Shown: piece after piece, positions 54,139-63,137 of the stretch
Numbering within the stretch: the stretch's first letter is position 1
How the letters are laid out: every line of letters starts with the position of its first letter
Origin: Halomonas fontilapidosi
GTDB taxonomy: Bacteria; Pseudomonadota; Gammaproteobacteria; Pseudomonadales; Halomonadaceae
Assembly: GCF_014192285.1 (NCBI RefSeq)
Contig: NZ_JACHXQ010000001.1
Span: 620,001 to 684,000, forward strand
Reading direction: 5' to 3'
Length of the DNA: 64,000 bases
Notes under the pieces: generated by a model
Databases searched by the model: none
What the model saw: the letters and a program-made list of their open reading frames with translations, nothing else
What the model was told of the DNA's origin: nothing
Made by a program: the position numbers and the translations under genes

Positions 54139-55212
54139 ATGATGTCTGCTCGATTTTCACTGCTGTCTGCCGCCCTGATGCTGGCCGTTCTGAACGCTGA
54201 CGCTTCGGCCGCCGAGCCGATGAGCCAGGCCGAGCGGAAGGCCATCGAGTCCCGCATCGCCGACCTGAAGGAGGAGATGAGTGCCTTGCAGCGACAATTG
54301 GCCGATGCCGACGGCGAGCGCCCTCAGGATGCCGCTCTCAGCGAGACAATCCCCGCACAGCAACTGACCGACGCGGTGGATGAGCGACGCCAGCTTGAGC
54401 GCGAATCGGCACAGAACCCCTTCGCTATTACCACCCATCGGCGTAACTACTGGTTCCCACTGAGCTACAACGCCAGCCCGAACAACGAAGCCTTCCAGAA
54501 CGTCAGCGAGCGTGACGCACTCGACCGGGCAGAAATGAAGTTCCAGTTCAGCGCCAAGTTCAACCTGGTGGAGGACCTGTTCGGCGACTATGGCGGCGAT
54601 CTGCATTTCGCCTATACCCAGCGCAGCTGGTGGCAGGCCTTCAACACGGATGCCTCATCGCCCTTTCGCGAGACCAACTACGAACCGGAAGTCTTCCTCG
54701 ACTTCGAGAACCACATGTCACTGCTGGGCTGGACCAACACCAACAATCGCCTGGCCTTAAACCACCACTCCAACGGCCGCTCCGACCCGCTGTCACGCAG
54801 CTGGAACCGACTGATCCTCGAGTCGACCCTGGTCAACGATGACTGGGCGCTGATCCTGGCGCCCCACTGGCGCATCCCCGAGTCGAAGGAGGACGATGAC
54901 AACCCTGACATCCACAAGTATCTGGGTTACGGCGACATTACCCTGGCCCATCGCTTCAACGGCGACAACGAGCTCAGCCTGATGCTGCGTGGCTATCCCA
55001 GCGACGGCAACATGGGGACCCAGGTGGACTACTCCGTGCCCCTTTTTGGTAGCATTCGTGGCCACCTGCAGTACTACTACGGATACGGCGAGAGCCTGAT
55101 CGACTACGACGAGCGCAGCCATCGCCTGAGCCTGGGATTCAGCCTCAACCCACTGTTTCCGGGCGCAGTCTGGAGTGCCAACCCTGACCCAATTCAAGGC
55201 CAAGTGCATTGA
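54139..55212 (+). CDS. pldA: Outer membrane phospholipase A (OMPLA)
   Basis: A 357-residue outer-membrane beta-barrel enzyme that hydrolyses phospholipids when they reach the outer leaflet. The active-site stretch NHHSNGRSDPLSRSWNRL carries the catalytic His and Ser and the Asn, exactly in family order. Residues 1-24 are a signal peptide, and residues ~30-62 form a heptad-rich coiled coil (ERKAIESRIADLKEEMSALQ), which with the linker makes the protein ~70 residues longer than E. coli PldA (289). Two adjacent Met codons start it. Its role complements MlaA in keeping the outer leaflet free of phospholipid. Confidence 0.92.
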   Translation: MMSARFSLLSAALMLAVLNADASAAEPMSQAERKAIESRIADLKEEMSALQRQLADADGERPQDAALSETIPAQQLTDAVDERRQLERESAQNPFAITTHRRNYWFPLSYNASPNNEAFQNVSERDALDRAEMKFQFSAKFNLVEDLFGDYGGDLHFAYTQRSWWQAFNTDASSPFRETNYEPEVFLDFENHMSLLGWTNTNNRLALNHHSNGRSDPLSRSWNRLILESTLVNDDWALILAPHWRIPESKEDDDNPDIHKYLGYGDITLAHRFNGDNELSLMLRGYPSDGNMGTQVDYSVPLFGSIRGHLQYYYGYGESLIDYDERSHRLSLGFSLNPLFPGAVWSANPDPIQGQVH

Positions 55213-55269
55213 AGTCACCTCGCTGACTGCTATGCTGAGCGTGTCATTCACCGTCACAGGAAGACCCCG

Positions 55270-55602
55270 ATGGCCAGTCATGCCCCCCGCACCAGCGAAT
55301 CTACCCAGCAGCTCAAGGAAGACCTGCACAATCTCAGCCAGACCGTCGAGGAACTGGTCAACGCGACCGCCGATGACTCCCGCAGCAACATCAAGGAGCT
55401 GCGAGACCGCGCCGAGAAGCGCCTGAAGGATACCCGCGAGCGCCTGGAGGCCCGCGGAGAACGCATCTATGGCGAAGCCCGCGACAACGTCACCCAGCAA
55501 GCCGATGCCTGCGACCGCTATGTCCATGACAACCCCTGGACCAGCATCGGCATCGGCGCCGCGGTCGGGGTGGTCGTCGGCATGCTCATCGGGCGTCGCT
55601 GA
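55270..55602 (+). CDS. ElaB/YqjD/DUF883-family membrane-anchored protein
   Basis: A 110-residue protein: long amphipathic helical region with coiled-coil character, then a C-terminal transmembrane segment (HDNPWTSIGIGAAVGVVVGM) ending LIGRR. This is the layout of E. coli YqjD/ElaB, which tether ribosomes to the inner membrane in stationary phase. The next gene starts on its stop codon (TGATG), so the pair is coupled, as yqjD-yqjE in E. coli. Confidence 0.9.
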   Translation: MASHAPRTSESTQQLKEDLHNLSQTVEELVNATADDSRSNIKELRDRAEKRLKDTRERLEARGERIYGEARDNVTQQADACDRYVHDNPWTSIGIGAAVGVVVGMLIGRR

Positions 55603-55997
55603 TGTCGGCGAGCCAAGGACCGGCTCAACGGCTGTTCGCGGCCGGCAAGCGGCTGCTCGGCAGCCTGCTTGCCATCGGCGAGACGCGCCTGCGCCTCGCC
55701 GTGCTCGAACTCGAAGAAGAGCGTGCGCGACTGGTCGGCCTGTTGATGCTCGCCGGGCTGAGCCTGATCCTGCTGATGCTGGGCATCGGCGTGCTGACAA
55801 CCCTGGTGATCGTCGCCTTCTGGGAGACACACCGCCTGACGGCTATTGGCTTGAGCGCTCTGGTGCTGTTGAGCAGCGGCATCCTGCTCGCCCTGAGAGT
55901 GATGCACCTGGCCCGCCGCCGCACCCTGCTGGCCGGCACCCTGCGCCACCTGGCGAGCGACCGCGATCTGGTGGAGGCGTCTCGTGAATCGCACTGA
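55602..55997 (+). CDS. YqjE/phage-holin-like membrane protein
   Basis: A 131-residue protein with two adjacent membrane segments (LVGLLMLAGLSLILLMLGIG and LTAIGLSALVLLSSGILLAL) after an amphipathic N-terminal helix. It belongs to the YqjE family labelled 'holin superfamily' in databases; nothing around it suggests a prophage. It is the middle gene of the yqjDEK-like trio. Confidence 0.87.
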   Translation: MSASQGPAQRLFAAGKRLLGSLLAIGETRLRLAVLELEEERARLVGLLMLAGLSLILLMLGIGVLTTLVIVAFWETHRLTAIGLSALVLLSSGILLALRVMHLARRRTLLAGTLRHLASDRDLVEASRESH

Positions 55998-56262
55998 GCG
56001 CCGGGCCCGCAAAGCCGAGCTCGAACACGCTATCGAGCAGCAGCGCATCGACCTGCTGGTCGCCGCCAGCCGCTGGCGGTCGGAGAGCCGCTCCATCGAC
56101 CGGGGGTGGAAGTTCCTGATGCGCTACAAGGTCCCGCTGATGGCCGTGGGCGGCGTGCTGCTCTACCGGGGCGCACGACGCCCCGGCGGCGTGTCGCGCC
56201 TGGCAGGCCGCCTGGCGACCGGCGCACTGCTCGTCAAGCGGGCTCGAGTCTTGTTGCGTTGA
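55984..56262 (+). CDS. YqjK-like small basic protein
   Basis: A 92-residue Arg-rich protein with one weak hydrophobic segment (LMAVGGVLLYRGAR). It starts with GTG and overlaps the preceding gene by 14 bp. Position after yqjD/yqjE homologues suggests the YqjK slot; sequence similarity is too weak for certainty. Function is unknown. Confidence 0.7.
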   Translation: MNRTERRARKAELEHAIEQQRIDLLVAASRWRSESRSIDRGWKFLMRYKVPLMAVGGVLLYRGARRPGGVSRLAGRLATGALLVKRARVLLR

Positions 56263-56334
56263 TCGGGGTAGCCTGACCCGTGGGCCACCCCGCTACATCA
56301 CCTGGCGGCTGTCACTGCCCGGAGGAATCCTGCC

Positions 56335-56790
56335 ATGTCCCTTGCCATCACGCTGCATATACTGGCCGCCACGATCTGGGTCGGTGGCATGTTCTTCGCC
56401 TGGATGATCCTGCGGCCGGTGGCCGTTGACCTGCTCGAGCCTCCCCAGCGCCTGACCCTCTGGTATCACGCCTTCCAGCGCTTCTTTCCCTGGGTCTGGG
56501 CCGCCGTGATCGTGCTGCTGGTGACAGGACTGTGGATGCTTTTCGGCGTGTTTGGCGGCATGGGCGGCGCCGGCCTCCACGTCCACCTGATGCTGGTGTC
56601 GGGGCTGGCGATGATGGCGCTCTTCCTGCACATCTGGTTCGCGCCCTACCCGCGACTGGGCAAGGCCATCGCCGCCGAGAACTGGTCCGCGGGGGGAAAG
56701 CAGCTGGGGCAGATCCGCCGACTGATCGGAATCAATCTGATTCTCGGGCTGGCCACCGTGGCGGTGGCTTCCGCGGGTCGCTATCTCTGA
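56335..56790 (+). CDS. CopD-like small membrane protein
   Basis: A 151-residue protein with four membrane segments and conserved His residues at helix positions (ITLHILAATIWVGGMFFAW, LHVHLMLVSGL). This fits the CopD/DUF4149-like superfamily, in which His pairs may bind copper or haem. No other copper gene is nearby. The gene has its own RBS (GGAGGAA) about 70 bp after the yqjK-like gene. Confidence 0.8.
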   Translation: MSLAITLHILAATIWVGGMFFAWMILRPVAVDLLEPPQRLTLWYHAFQRFFPWVWAAVIVLLVTGLWMLFGVFGGMGGAGLHVHLMLVSGLAMMALFLHIWFAPYPRLGKAIAAENWSAGGKQLGQIRRLIGINLILGLATVAVASAGRYL

Positions 56791-56847
56791 CCGCACTCCC
56801 CGCTCGCCCCGTAACACGGCGCAAAAGCCAGGGTTAAAAAGCCAAGG

Positions 56848-58023
56848 CTAGAGCGCATTGCCGCAGGCCACACCGGACGCCCAGGCCCACTGGAAATTGT
56901 GGCCGCCAAGCTCCCCCGTGACGTCCAGCACCTCACCGATAAAGCGCAGTTGCTGCAGCCCCTGGACCGAAAAGTCCTTCGATGAAATCGCTGAGGTATC
57001 CACGCCCCCCATGGTCACCTCGGCAGTCCGCCAGCCTTCCGTGCCGGCGGGCTTGACCTGCCAGGCCTTGAGGCTTTCGGTCCAGGCCTCAAAGTGGGCA
57101 TTAGCGTATTCGGCAAGCACCCTGTCGTCGCCTTGCCACTCGACCAGCGCCTGAGCCAGGCGCTTCGGCAGCCGCTCCCCCAGCCAGGTGGAAAACCGAC
57201 GCTTGGGCGTCGCGCGTCGGGCACGACACAGCGCCTCGAAGGCATCGAGGCCCGGCAACAGGTCGATAGAGAGGGTGTCGCCGGGCTGCCAGACACTGGA
57301 GATCTGCAGCATGGCCGGCCCCGAGAGCCCGCGATGGGTGAAGAGCAGGGGCTCTCGGTAGGTTCTCTCGCGACAGGTTACCGCTACCTCGCAGCTGACC
57401 CCGGCCAGTGCCTCGGCCCGCGCCTTCCACTGGGAGGTCAGGGTGAAGGGCACCAGCGCGGCCCGCGTCTCGGTGATCGCCAGCCCGAACTGCCGAGCGA
57501 TATCGTAGCCAAACCCGCTGGCCCCCATGGTGGGAATCGACAGTCCTCCGGTGGCCACCACCAGAGCCCCGCAGTCGATGCCCCCCAGCGATGTCGCCAG
57601 CCGCATGCCCTCCCCGCGCCGCTCGACGCCCTCGACGACGGTCTTCAGGCGCACCTCCACCCCTGCCCAGTCACACTCGGTGAGCAATACCCGCAGGATC
57701 TCCTTCGAGGAGTCGGCGCAAAACAGCTGGCCCGGCGTCTTTTCCACGTACTCAACCCCGTGGCGCTCCACCAGTTCGACGAAGTGCTCGGGGCGATAGC
57801 GCTTGAGCGCAGAGATGCAGAAGGCAGGATTCTCGGAATAGAAGTTCGCCGGCCCCGACGCCAGATGGGTAAAGTTGCAGCGCCCGCCGCCGGACATCAG
57901 GATCTTCTTGCCCGCCTTGTTGGCATGGTCGACCACCAGCACCCGCCGGCCCGCATAGCCGGCCGTCAGGGCACACATCAGGCCGGCGGCGCCGGCACCG
58001 ATCACCACCACATCGTAAGTCAC
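56848..58023 (-). CDS. YhiN/HI0933-family flavoprotein (BaiN-like)
   Basis: A 391-residue FAD-dependent oxidoreductase. The dinucleotide fold is VVIGAGAAGLMCALTAG, followed by the family hallmark KILMSGGGRCNFTH and a late FAD loop GELGGHNFQWAWASG. Starts with GTG. Physiological reaction is unknown for most members; related BaiN acts on bile acids in gut bacteria. It is divergent from the RND adaptor and convergent with the CopD-like gene. Confidence 0.92.
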   Translation of the reverse strand: MTYDVVVIGAGAAGLMCALTAGYAGRRVLVVDHANKAGKKILMSGGGRCNFTHLASGPANFYSENPAFCISALKRYRPEHFVELVERHGVEYVEKTPGQLFCADSSKEILRVLLTECDWAGVEVRLKTVVEGVERRGEGMRLATSLGGIDCGALVVATGGLSIPTMGASGFGYDIARQFGLAITETRAALVPFTLTSQWKARAEALAGVSCEVAVTCRERTYREPLLFTHRGLSGPAMLQISSVWQPGDTLSIDLLPGLDAFEALCRARRATPKRRFSTWLGERLPKRLAQALVEWQGDDRVLAEYANAHFEAWTESLKAWQVKPAGTEGWRTAEVTMGGVDTSAISSKDFSVQGLQQLRFIGEVLDVTGELGGHNFQWAWASGVACGNAL

Positions 58024-58134
58024 GATCTTGCTCCCCCGCGCCGCATCGATCCTGGCGGCGCATTCTAGCAGCCCCTGGATGCCTCGCCGAGCGGCGTCGC
58101 GAGATCAGCGATCCGCCTGGCCGATTCCCTATTC

Positions 58135-58153
58135 CTGTACATGTCTTGTACAG
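58135..58153. promoter_or_regulatory. Palindromic operator-like site upstream of the RND efflux genes
   Basis: CTGTACA, 5 bp (TGTCT), TGTACAG: a perfect 7-bp inverted repeat 120 bp before the adaptor start. Dyads of TGTACA type are bound by TetR-family repressors of efflux operons, but no regulator gene is in the window. It is not a standard LexA box, since CTGT and ACAG are 11 and not 8 bp apart. Confidence 0.55.
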
Positions 58154-58274
58154 TTACGCTTATGGGGAACGCTTCTACATTGTTGTCACACTCTTTCCGC
58201 TATGGCGGGTTAGGCTTCAGGAAAGCCTGACACACCGGGCGACTGCCCGCTCACCGAGACGATCGACCACACCC

Positions 58275-59366
58275 ATGACTGCATCGCGACCCCGCCTACT
58301 CCTGCTGCTCGGCCTGGCAGCCTTGCTGTGTTCATCTCCGCTGGCCGCCCAGCAGCCCACGGCGGTGATCGCCGCCCGCGCCGGCCTGGTGGCCTGGTCC
58401 GACCCCCTCGAGGCCCTGGGCACCCTGCACGCCGACGAGAGCGTGACGCTCTCGGCTACCGTCACCGACACCATCCGCGAGCTGAACTTCCGCGATGGCG
58501 ACAGCGTGGAGGCCAACCAGCTGCTGGTGCGCCTGGCCGATGATGAAGCCCAGGCCGACCTGCGGGCCGCCCAGGCGCTGCGTGACGAGCGCCGCAATGC
58601 GGTCAACCGCCTGGCGCAGCTGCAGAATCGCAACCTGGCGCCACGGGCCGACGTGGAGGATGCCCGGGCGCGGCTGCGCCAGGCCGAGGCAGAGATCCAG
58701 GCGCTGGAGGCCAGGCTGGCCGACTACCGCATCCGGGCCCCCTTCGACGGCGTGGTGGGCTTTCGCAATGTCAGCGTGGGTGCCCTCGTCTCGCCGGGTA
58801 CGGAGCTTGTCACCCTGGACAAGCTGGACATCATGAAGCTCGACTTCACCTTGCCCGAGCTCGCCCTGGGCGAGCTCTCCCCCGGGCTGCCGCTCACCGC
58901 CACCAGCGCGGCCTATCCCGACGCGACCTTCGACGGGGAAGTCGCCACCATCGGCGCCCGGGTCGACCCGGTAAGCCGCAGCGTCACAGTGCGCGCCGAG
59001 CTCGACAATCCTGATCACCGCCTGCGCCCCGGCATGCTGATGCGCGTGGTGGTCAAGCGCGCCCCACGCGAAGCCCTGGTGATTCCGGAGTCGGCGCTGA
59101 TCCCCCAGGGGGAGCGCCAGTTCGTGTTGGTACTGGACGAAACGGACCAGTATCGGGTCGAGCGACGCCAATTGATGATCGGTGCCCGCCGTGAGGGCGA
59201 GGTGGAAGTGCTTGACGGGCTCGAGGCCGATGAGCTGGTGGTCGCCCACGGCACCGAGCGCGTCCGCGATGGCCAGCCGACTCGCCTGCTGGGCGTCCTT
59301 GACGACGACACCAGCGTTCCCGAGCTGCTGCGCCGCGGGCGTGACGCGGCGGAGGACAACGGCTGA
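58275..59366 (+). CDS. RND efflux periplasmic adaptor (membrane fusion protein)
   Basis: A 363-residue adaptor that links the inner-membrane pump to an outer-membrane channel. The signal peptide ends near SSPLAAQQ; there follow the lipoyl half-motifs (around FRDGDSVEANQLLVRLAD and YRIRAPFDGVVGFRNVSVG), a short coiled-coil hairpin and a beta-barrel domain. I chose the ATG at 58275; the frame runs 43 codons upstream into non-coding sequence containing the palindrome. The stop overlaps the pump start (TGATG). No outer-membrane factor gene is in the window. Confidence 0.9.
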   Translation: MTASRPRLLLLLGLAALLCSSPLAAQQPTAVIAARAGLVAWSDPLEALGTLHADESVTLSATVTDTIRELNFRDGDSVEANQLLVRLADDEAQADLRAAQALRDERRNAVNRLAQLQNRNLAPRADVEDARARLRQAEAEIQALEARLADYRIRAPFDGVVGFRNVSVGALVSPGTELVTLDKLDIMKLDFTLPELALGELSPGLPLTATSAAYPDATFDGEVATIGARVDPVSRSVTVRAELDNPDHRLRPGMLMRVVVKRAPREALVIPESALIPQGERQFVLVLDETDQYRVERRQLMIGARREGEVEVLDGLEADELVVAHGTERVRDGQPTRLLGVLDDDTSVPELLRRGRDAAEDNG

Positions 59367-62300
59367 TGCGCCTCTCCGACGTTTCCGTCCAGCGCCCGGT
59401 GCTGGCGGTGGTACTGGCGGCGCTGATCGTGGCCTTCGGGCTTCTCGCCCTGCAGCGCCTGCCGCTGCAGGAGTACCCCTCCATCGACCCGCCGGTGGTC
59501 GGCATCGACACCCGCTATCCCGGCGCCTCGGCCAGCGTGGTCGAGACCCGTATCACCCAGGTACTGGAGGACCGCATCTCCGGCGTCTCCGGCATCGAGG
59601 TGATCTCCTCCTCCAGCCAGGACGGCCGCTCAAGCATCAACGTCGAATTCGGCCTGGACATGGACATCGATGCCGCGGCCAACGACATCCGCGACCGCAT
59701 CTCGGGCTCCCTGGACAACCTGCCCGAAGAGGCCGAGCCGCCGGAGGTACAGAAGGCCGACTCCAGCTCCGACGTGGTGATCTGGCTCTCGCTCTCCGGC
59801 GAGGGATTCTCCATGGCCGAGCTCACCGACTATGCCAACCGCTTTCTGGTCGACCGTTTCTCGGTACTGCCCGGTGTCTCCCAGGTCAGGATCGGCGGGG
59901 GGCGCGAGTACGCCATGCGGGTGTGGCTGGATGCCGATGCCCTGGCCGCCCGAGACCTGACCGTCGGCGACGTGGCGGACACCCTGCGCAGCGAGAACGT
60001 GGAACTGCCCGGCGGGGCCATCGAGTCAAGGGATCGACAGTTCATTGTGCGCCTGCCACGCAACTTCGCCACTCCGGCGGATTTCCGCGGCCTGGTGCTC
60101 GACCAGGGCAGTGACGGCTACCTGGTGCGCCTGGGCGATGTGGCGCGGGTGGAAATCGGTGCCGTGGAGGAGCGCACCATCTTCCGCGGCAACGGCACGC
60201 CGATGGTGGGGCTGGGCATGATGAAGCAGTCAACCGCCAACGTGCTGGAGATCTCCAAGGGGGTCAAGGCCGAGATGGCGCGCGTGCAGGCCGGCCTGCC
60301 GGACGGCATGTCGCTGTCGCTGAACTTCGACTCCTCGGTGTTCGTTTCCGGCGCCATTTCCCAGGTGGTGCAGACCCTGTTCATCGCCATGGGCCTGGTG
60401 GTGGTGGCGATCTTCCTGTTCCTCGGCAACCTGCGCACCACGCTGATCCCGGCGGTCACGGTCCCCATCGCACTGATCGGCACCTTCGCCGCCCTGGCCG
60501 TGATGGGCTTCACCATCAACCTGCTGACCCTGCTGGCGCTGGTACTGGCCATCGGGCTGATCGTCGACGACGCCATCGTGGTGCTGGAGAATATCCACCG
60601 ACGCATGCACGACCACGGCGAGACCCCGCTGGTCGCTGCCTTCCGCGGCACCCGCCAGATCGCCTTCGCGGTCATCGCCACCACCCTGGTGCTGATCGCG
60701 GTGTTCGTGCCGTTGAGCTTCCTGCAGGGCGACATCGGCCGGCTGTTCTCGGAATTCGCCCTGACGCTGGCCTCGGCGGTGGCCCTCTCCAGCCTGCTGG
60801 CGCTGACCCTGACGCCGATGATGGCCTCCAAGATCCTCAAGGCCGACATGCACGAGGGGCGCCTGGCTCACGGCGTACAGTGGGTGCTGGAGCACTCGCG
60901 CTGCGTCTATGGTCGGCTGCTCGAGCGAGTGCTCAAGTTGCGCCTGCTGGTGCTGGCCCTGTTCCTCGGCATCATCGGCGGCATGTTATGGCTGAACGGC
61001 GAGTTGCCCAACGAATACACCCCCCGTGAGGATCGCGGCAACTTCTGGGTGCTGGTCAACGGCCCACCCGGCGCCACCTACGACTACATGCTCGATTACA
61101 TGGACGAGATCGAGGCGCGGCTGCTGCCCATGGTGGACGACGGAGAGATCGAGCGGGTGGTGGTCCGCGCGCCACGCGGCTGGGGCAATATCGAGAATTT
61201 CAACAGCGGCTTCGTGATCGTCAATCTGGCCGACTGGGGCAGCCGTCGTTCGGCCTGGGCGATCATGGACGAGATTCGCCAGACGCTCAGCGACCTGCCC
61301 GGCGTGCGTGCCTTTCCGGTGATGCGCCAGGGCTTCGGGTCCAGCGTCGAGAAGCCCGTGCAGTTCGTGCTGGGGGGCGGCACCTATGAGCAGCTGGCCG
61401 AGTGGCGCGACACCCTGATGGCACACATCCGCGACGACAATCCGCGGCTGACCGGCCTGGACAGCGACTACGAGGAGAACCAGCCCCAGCTTCGCGTGGA
61501 TATCGACTACACCCGCGCCGCTGCCCTGGGCGTCACCATCACGGAGATCGGCCGCACCCTGGAAACCCTGCTGGGTGGGCGCAGCGTGACGCGTTACGTG
61601 GACGACGGCGAAGAGTACGACGTGATTCTCGAGGGCGAGCCCGGTGCCCGCCCCAGCCCCTCCGCCCTGGAGAATATCCGGGTGCGCTCGCAGCGCAGCG
61701 GCGAGCTGATTCCTCTGGGCAACCTGGTAACCCTCACCGACTTCGCCGGGCCCAGTACGCTCAATCGCTTCAACCGCATCCGCGCCGTCACCCTGCAGGC
61801 CGACCTGGAAAGCGGCTATCCGCTCGGCGAGGCATTGGCGTACCTGGAGGCTACGGTTGACGAAATCCTGCCTCCCGAGGCCCAGACCGACCTCAAGGGG
61901 GCCTCCCGGGACTACCAGGAAGCCAGCGGGGCCACCGCTTTCCTGCTGGGGCTGGGCATCCTGGTGGTGTTCCTGGTGCTGGCCGGACAGTTCGAGAGCT
62001 TCGTGCACCCCTTCGTGATCATGCTCACCGTGCCCCTGGCCATCTGCGGTGCCCTGCTGGGGCTCTACCTCACCGGCCAGTCGCTGAATATCTACAGCCA
62101 GGTGGGGCTGGTGATGCTGGTGGGGCTCGCCGCCAAGAACGGCATCCTGATCGTGGAGTTCGCCAACCAGCTGCGCGACCAGGGCGTGGCCTTCCACGAG
62201 GCCCTGGTCGAGGCCGCCGTGACCCGCCTGCGCCCCATCGTGATGACCGCGGTGACCACCATGGCAGGCGCCGTCCCGCTGATCGTCTCCAGCGGCGCCG

Positions 62301-62479
62301 GCGCCGAGACCCGGCTGGTGATCGGCACCGTGATCCTCTGCGGCCTGGCGGCGGCCACCCTCTTCACGCTCTTCGTGGTGCCGGTGGCCTACGACCTGCT
62401 GGCGCGGCGCACCGGCTCACCGGGCGACGTGGCCCGACGCCTGGAGCGGGAGATGGGTGAGACGCCCGCCGGCTATTGA
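59366..62479 (+). CDS. RND efflux pump inner-membrane permease (HAE1 type)
   Basis: A 1037-residue AcrB-class H+ antiporter with 12 membrane segments and two large periplasmic loops. The start MRLSDVSVQRPVLAVVLAAL is standard; proton-relay Asp pair in LAIGLIVDDAIVVLENI; GNRA-like loop GGAIESRDRQF and the C-terminal MLVGLAAKNGILIVEFAN are conserved. It probably exports hydrophobic or amphipathic drugs; substrates cannot be read from sequence. A perfect 12-bp terminator hairpin follows. Confidence 0.93.
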   Translation: MRLSDVSVQRPVLAVVLAALIVAFGLLALQRLPLQEYPSIDPPVVGIDTRYPGASASVVETRITQVLEDRISGVSGIEVISSSSQDGRSSINVEFGLDMDIDAAANDIRDRISGSLDNLPEEAEPPEVQKADSSSDVVIWLSLSGEGFSMAELTDYANRFLVDRFSVLPGVSQVRIGGGREYAMRVWLDADALAARDLTVGDVADTLRSENVELPGGAIESRDRQFIVRLPRNFATPADFRGLVLDQGSDGYLVRLGDVARVEIGAVEERTIFRGNGTPMVGLGMMKQSTANVLEISKGVKAEMARVQAGLPDGMSLSLNFDSSVFVSGAISQVVQTLFIAMGLVVVAIFLFLGNLRTTLIPAVTVPIALIGTFAALAVMGFTINLLTLLALVLAIGLIVDDAIVVLENIHRRMHDHGETPLVAAFRGTRQIAFAVIATTLVLIAVFVPLSFLQGDIGRLFSEFALTLASAVALSSLLALTLTPMMASKILKADMHEGRLAHGVQWVLEHSRCVYGRLLERVLKLRLLVLALFLGIIGGMLWLNGELPNEYTPREDRGNFWVLVNGPPGATYDYMLDYMDEIEARLLPMVDDGEIERVVVRAPRGWGNIENFNSGFVIVNLADWGSRRSAWAIMDEIRQTLSDLPGVRAFPVMRQGFGSSVEKPVQFVLGGGTYEQLAEWRDTLMAHIRDDNPRLTGLDSDYEENQPQLRVDIDYTRAAALGVTITEIGRTLETLLGGRSVTRYVDDGEEYDVILEGEPGARPSPSALENIRVRSQRSGELIPLGNLVTLTDFAGPSTLNRFNRIRAVTLQADLESGYPLGEALAYLEATVDEILPPEAQTDLKGASRDYQEASGATAFLLGLGILVVFLVLAGQFESFVHPFVIMLTVPLAICGALLGLYLTGQSLNIYSQVGLVMLVGLAAKNGILIVEFANQLRDQGVAFHEALVEAAVTRLRPIVMTAVTTMAGAVPLIVSSGAGAETRLVIGTVILCGLAAATLFTLFVVPVAYDLLARRTGSPGDVARRLEREMGETPAGY

Positions 62480-62500
62480 ACCGGTAAGCGCCAAAACGAC

Positions 62501-62526
62501 AAAGGCCACCCCGCGGGGTGGCCTTT
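62501..62526. terminator. Bidirectional terminator between RND pump and DUF3617 gene
   Basis: AAAGGCCACCCC, GC, and the exact complement. The A/T ends give a short T-run on each strand, so it should stop both the pump transcript and the convergent DUF3617 transcript. Confidence 0.85.
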
Positions 62527-62549
62527 GTCGATGGCGACGGGACGATGCG

Positions 62550-62975
62550 TCAGCATTCGCCGAGACGCCGCCCCTCCATGCGCGTGATCATGTTGATCTC
62601 GCCTGCGGCCGAGTCGACCAGGATGTCGACGTTGCCCTCGACGCGATCGCCGAGGAAGTCCATGCGGCCGACGATATTGGCCTCTCCGCCCTCGGCCCGG
62701 CAGACCATGCGGTAGTCCAGGCCGTCGACCGTGACCTCGTGCTCGAGCAGCTCGCAGCCCTGCTCCTCCTCGATGAAGCTGAACTCTTCGTCGTCAATAT
62801 CGCCCTGGGCGATGCACTCCTGATGGGTCTCGGTCTGGTCGGGGATCGGCAGGTCACTGCGCACGGAGGTGGTGCTGATGAACTCCCACTGGCCCGGCTC
62901 GATGTTCGGGGACTCGGCAACGGCCGCCAGCGGCAGCGCCATCAGCAGGCCGGCAAGAAGGGGACGGAACGACAT
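62550..62975 (-). CDS. Periplasmic DUF3617 protein
   Basis: A 141-residue exported protein: signal peptide to VAES, then IEPGQWEFISTT, the family start motif, and four cysteines (QECIAQ, GCELLE, MVCRAE, LGEC) that could form two disulphides. The domain has no established function. ATG 62975 has AGGGAGAG upstream; the longer frame is rejected. It faces the RND operon terminator. Confidence 0.85.
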   Translation of the reverse strand: MSFRPLLAGLLMALPLAAVAESPNIEPGQWEFISTTSVRSDLPIPDQTETHQECIAQGDIDDEEFSFIEEEQGCELLEHEVTVDGLDYRMVCRAEGGEANIVGRMDFLGDRVEGNVDILVDSAAGEINMITRMEGRRLGEC

Positions 62976-63137
62976 GCGGGAACTCTCCCTGATGATGGAT
63001 GGTATGCCACGCCCTCGGCATGAGGCCCAGCATAGCCCAATCGACGCCCGTCCCCCAATGCGGCCCCGGTCGGGACAGGCGATGGCGGGAGTCCAGTACC
63101 CCAAGTCGAGGCGGAAGCTGCCGACGGTCGAGTCGCC

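Noticed and set aside
55602..55997. Prophage holin
   Set aside because: The family name contains 'holin', but the gene is in a yqjDEK-like housekeeping trio and no phage gene is nearby.
58135..58153. LexA (SOS) box
   Set aside because: CTGT and ACAG are present but separated by 11 bp rather than the 8 of the consensus; the arms form a longer perfect dyad of a different type.
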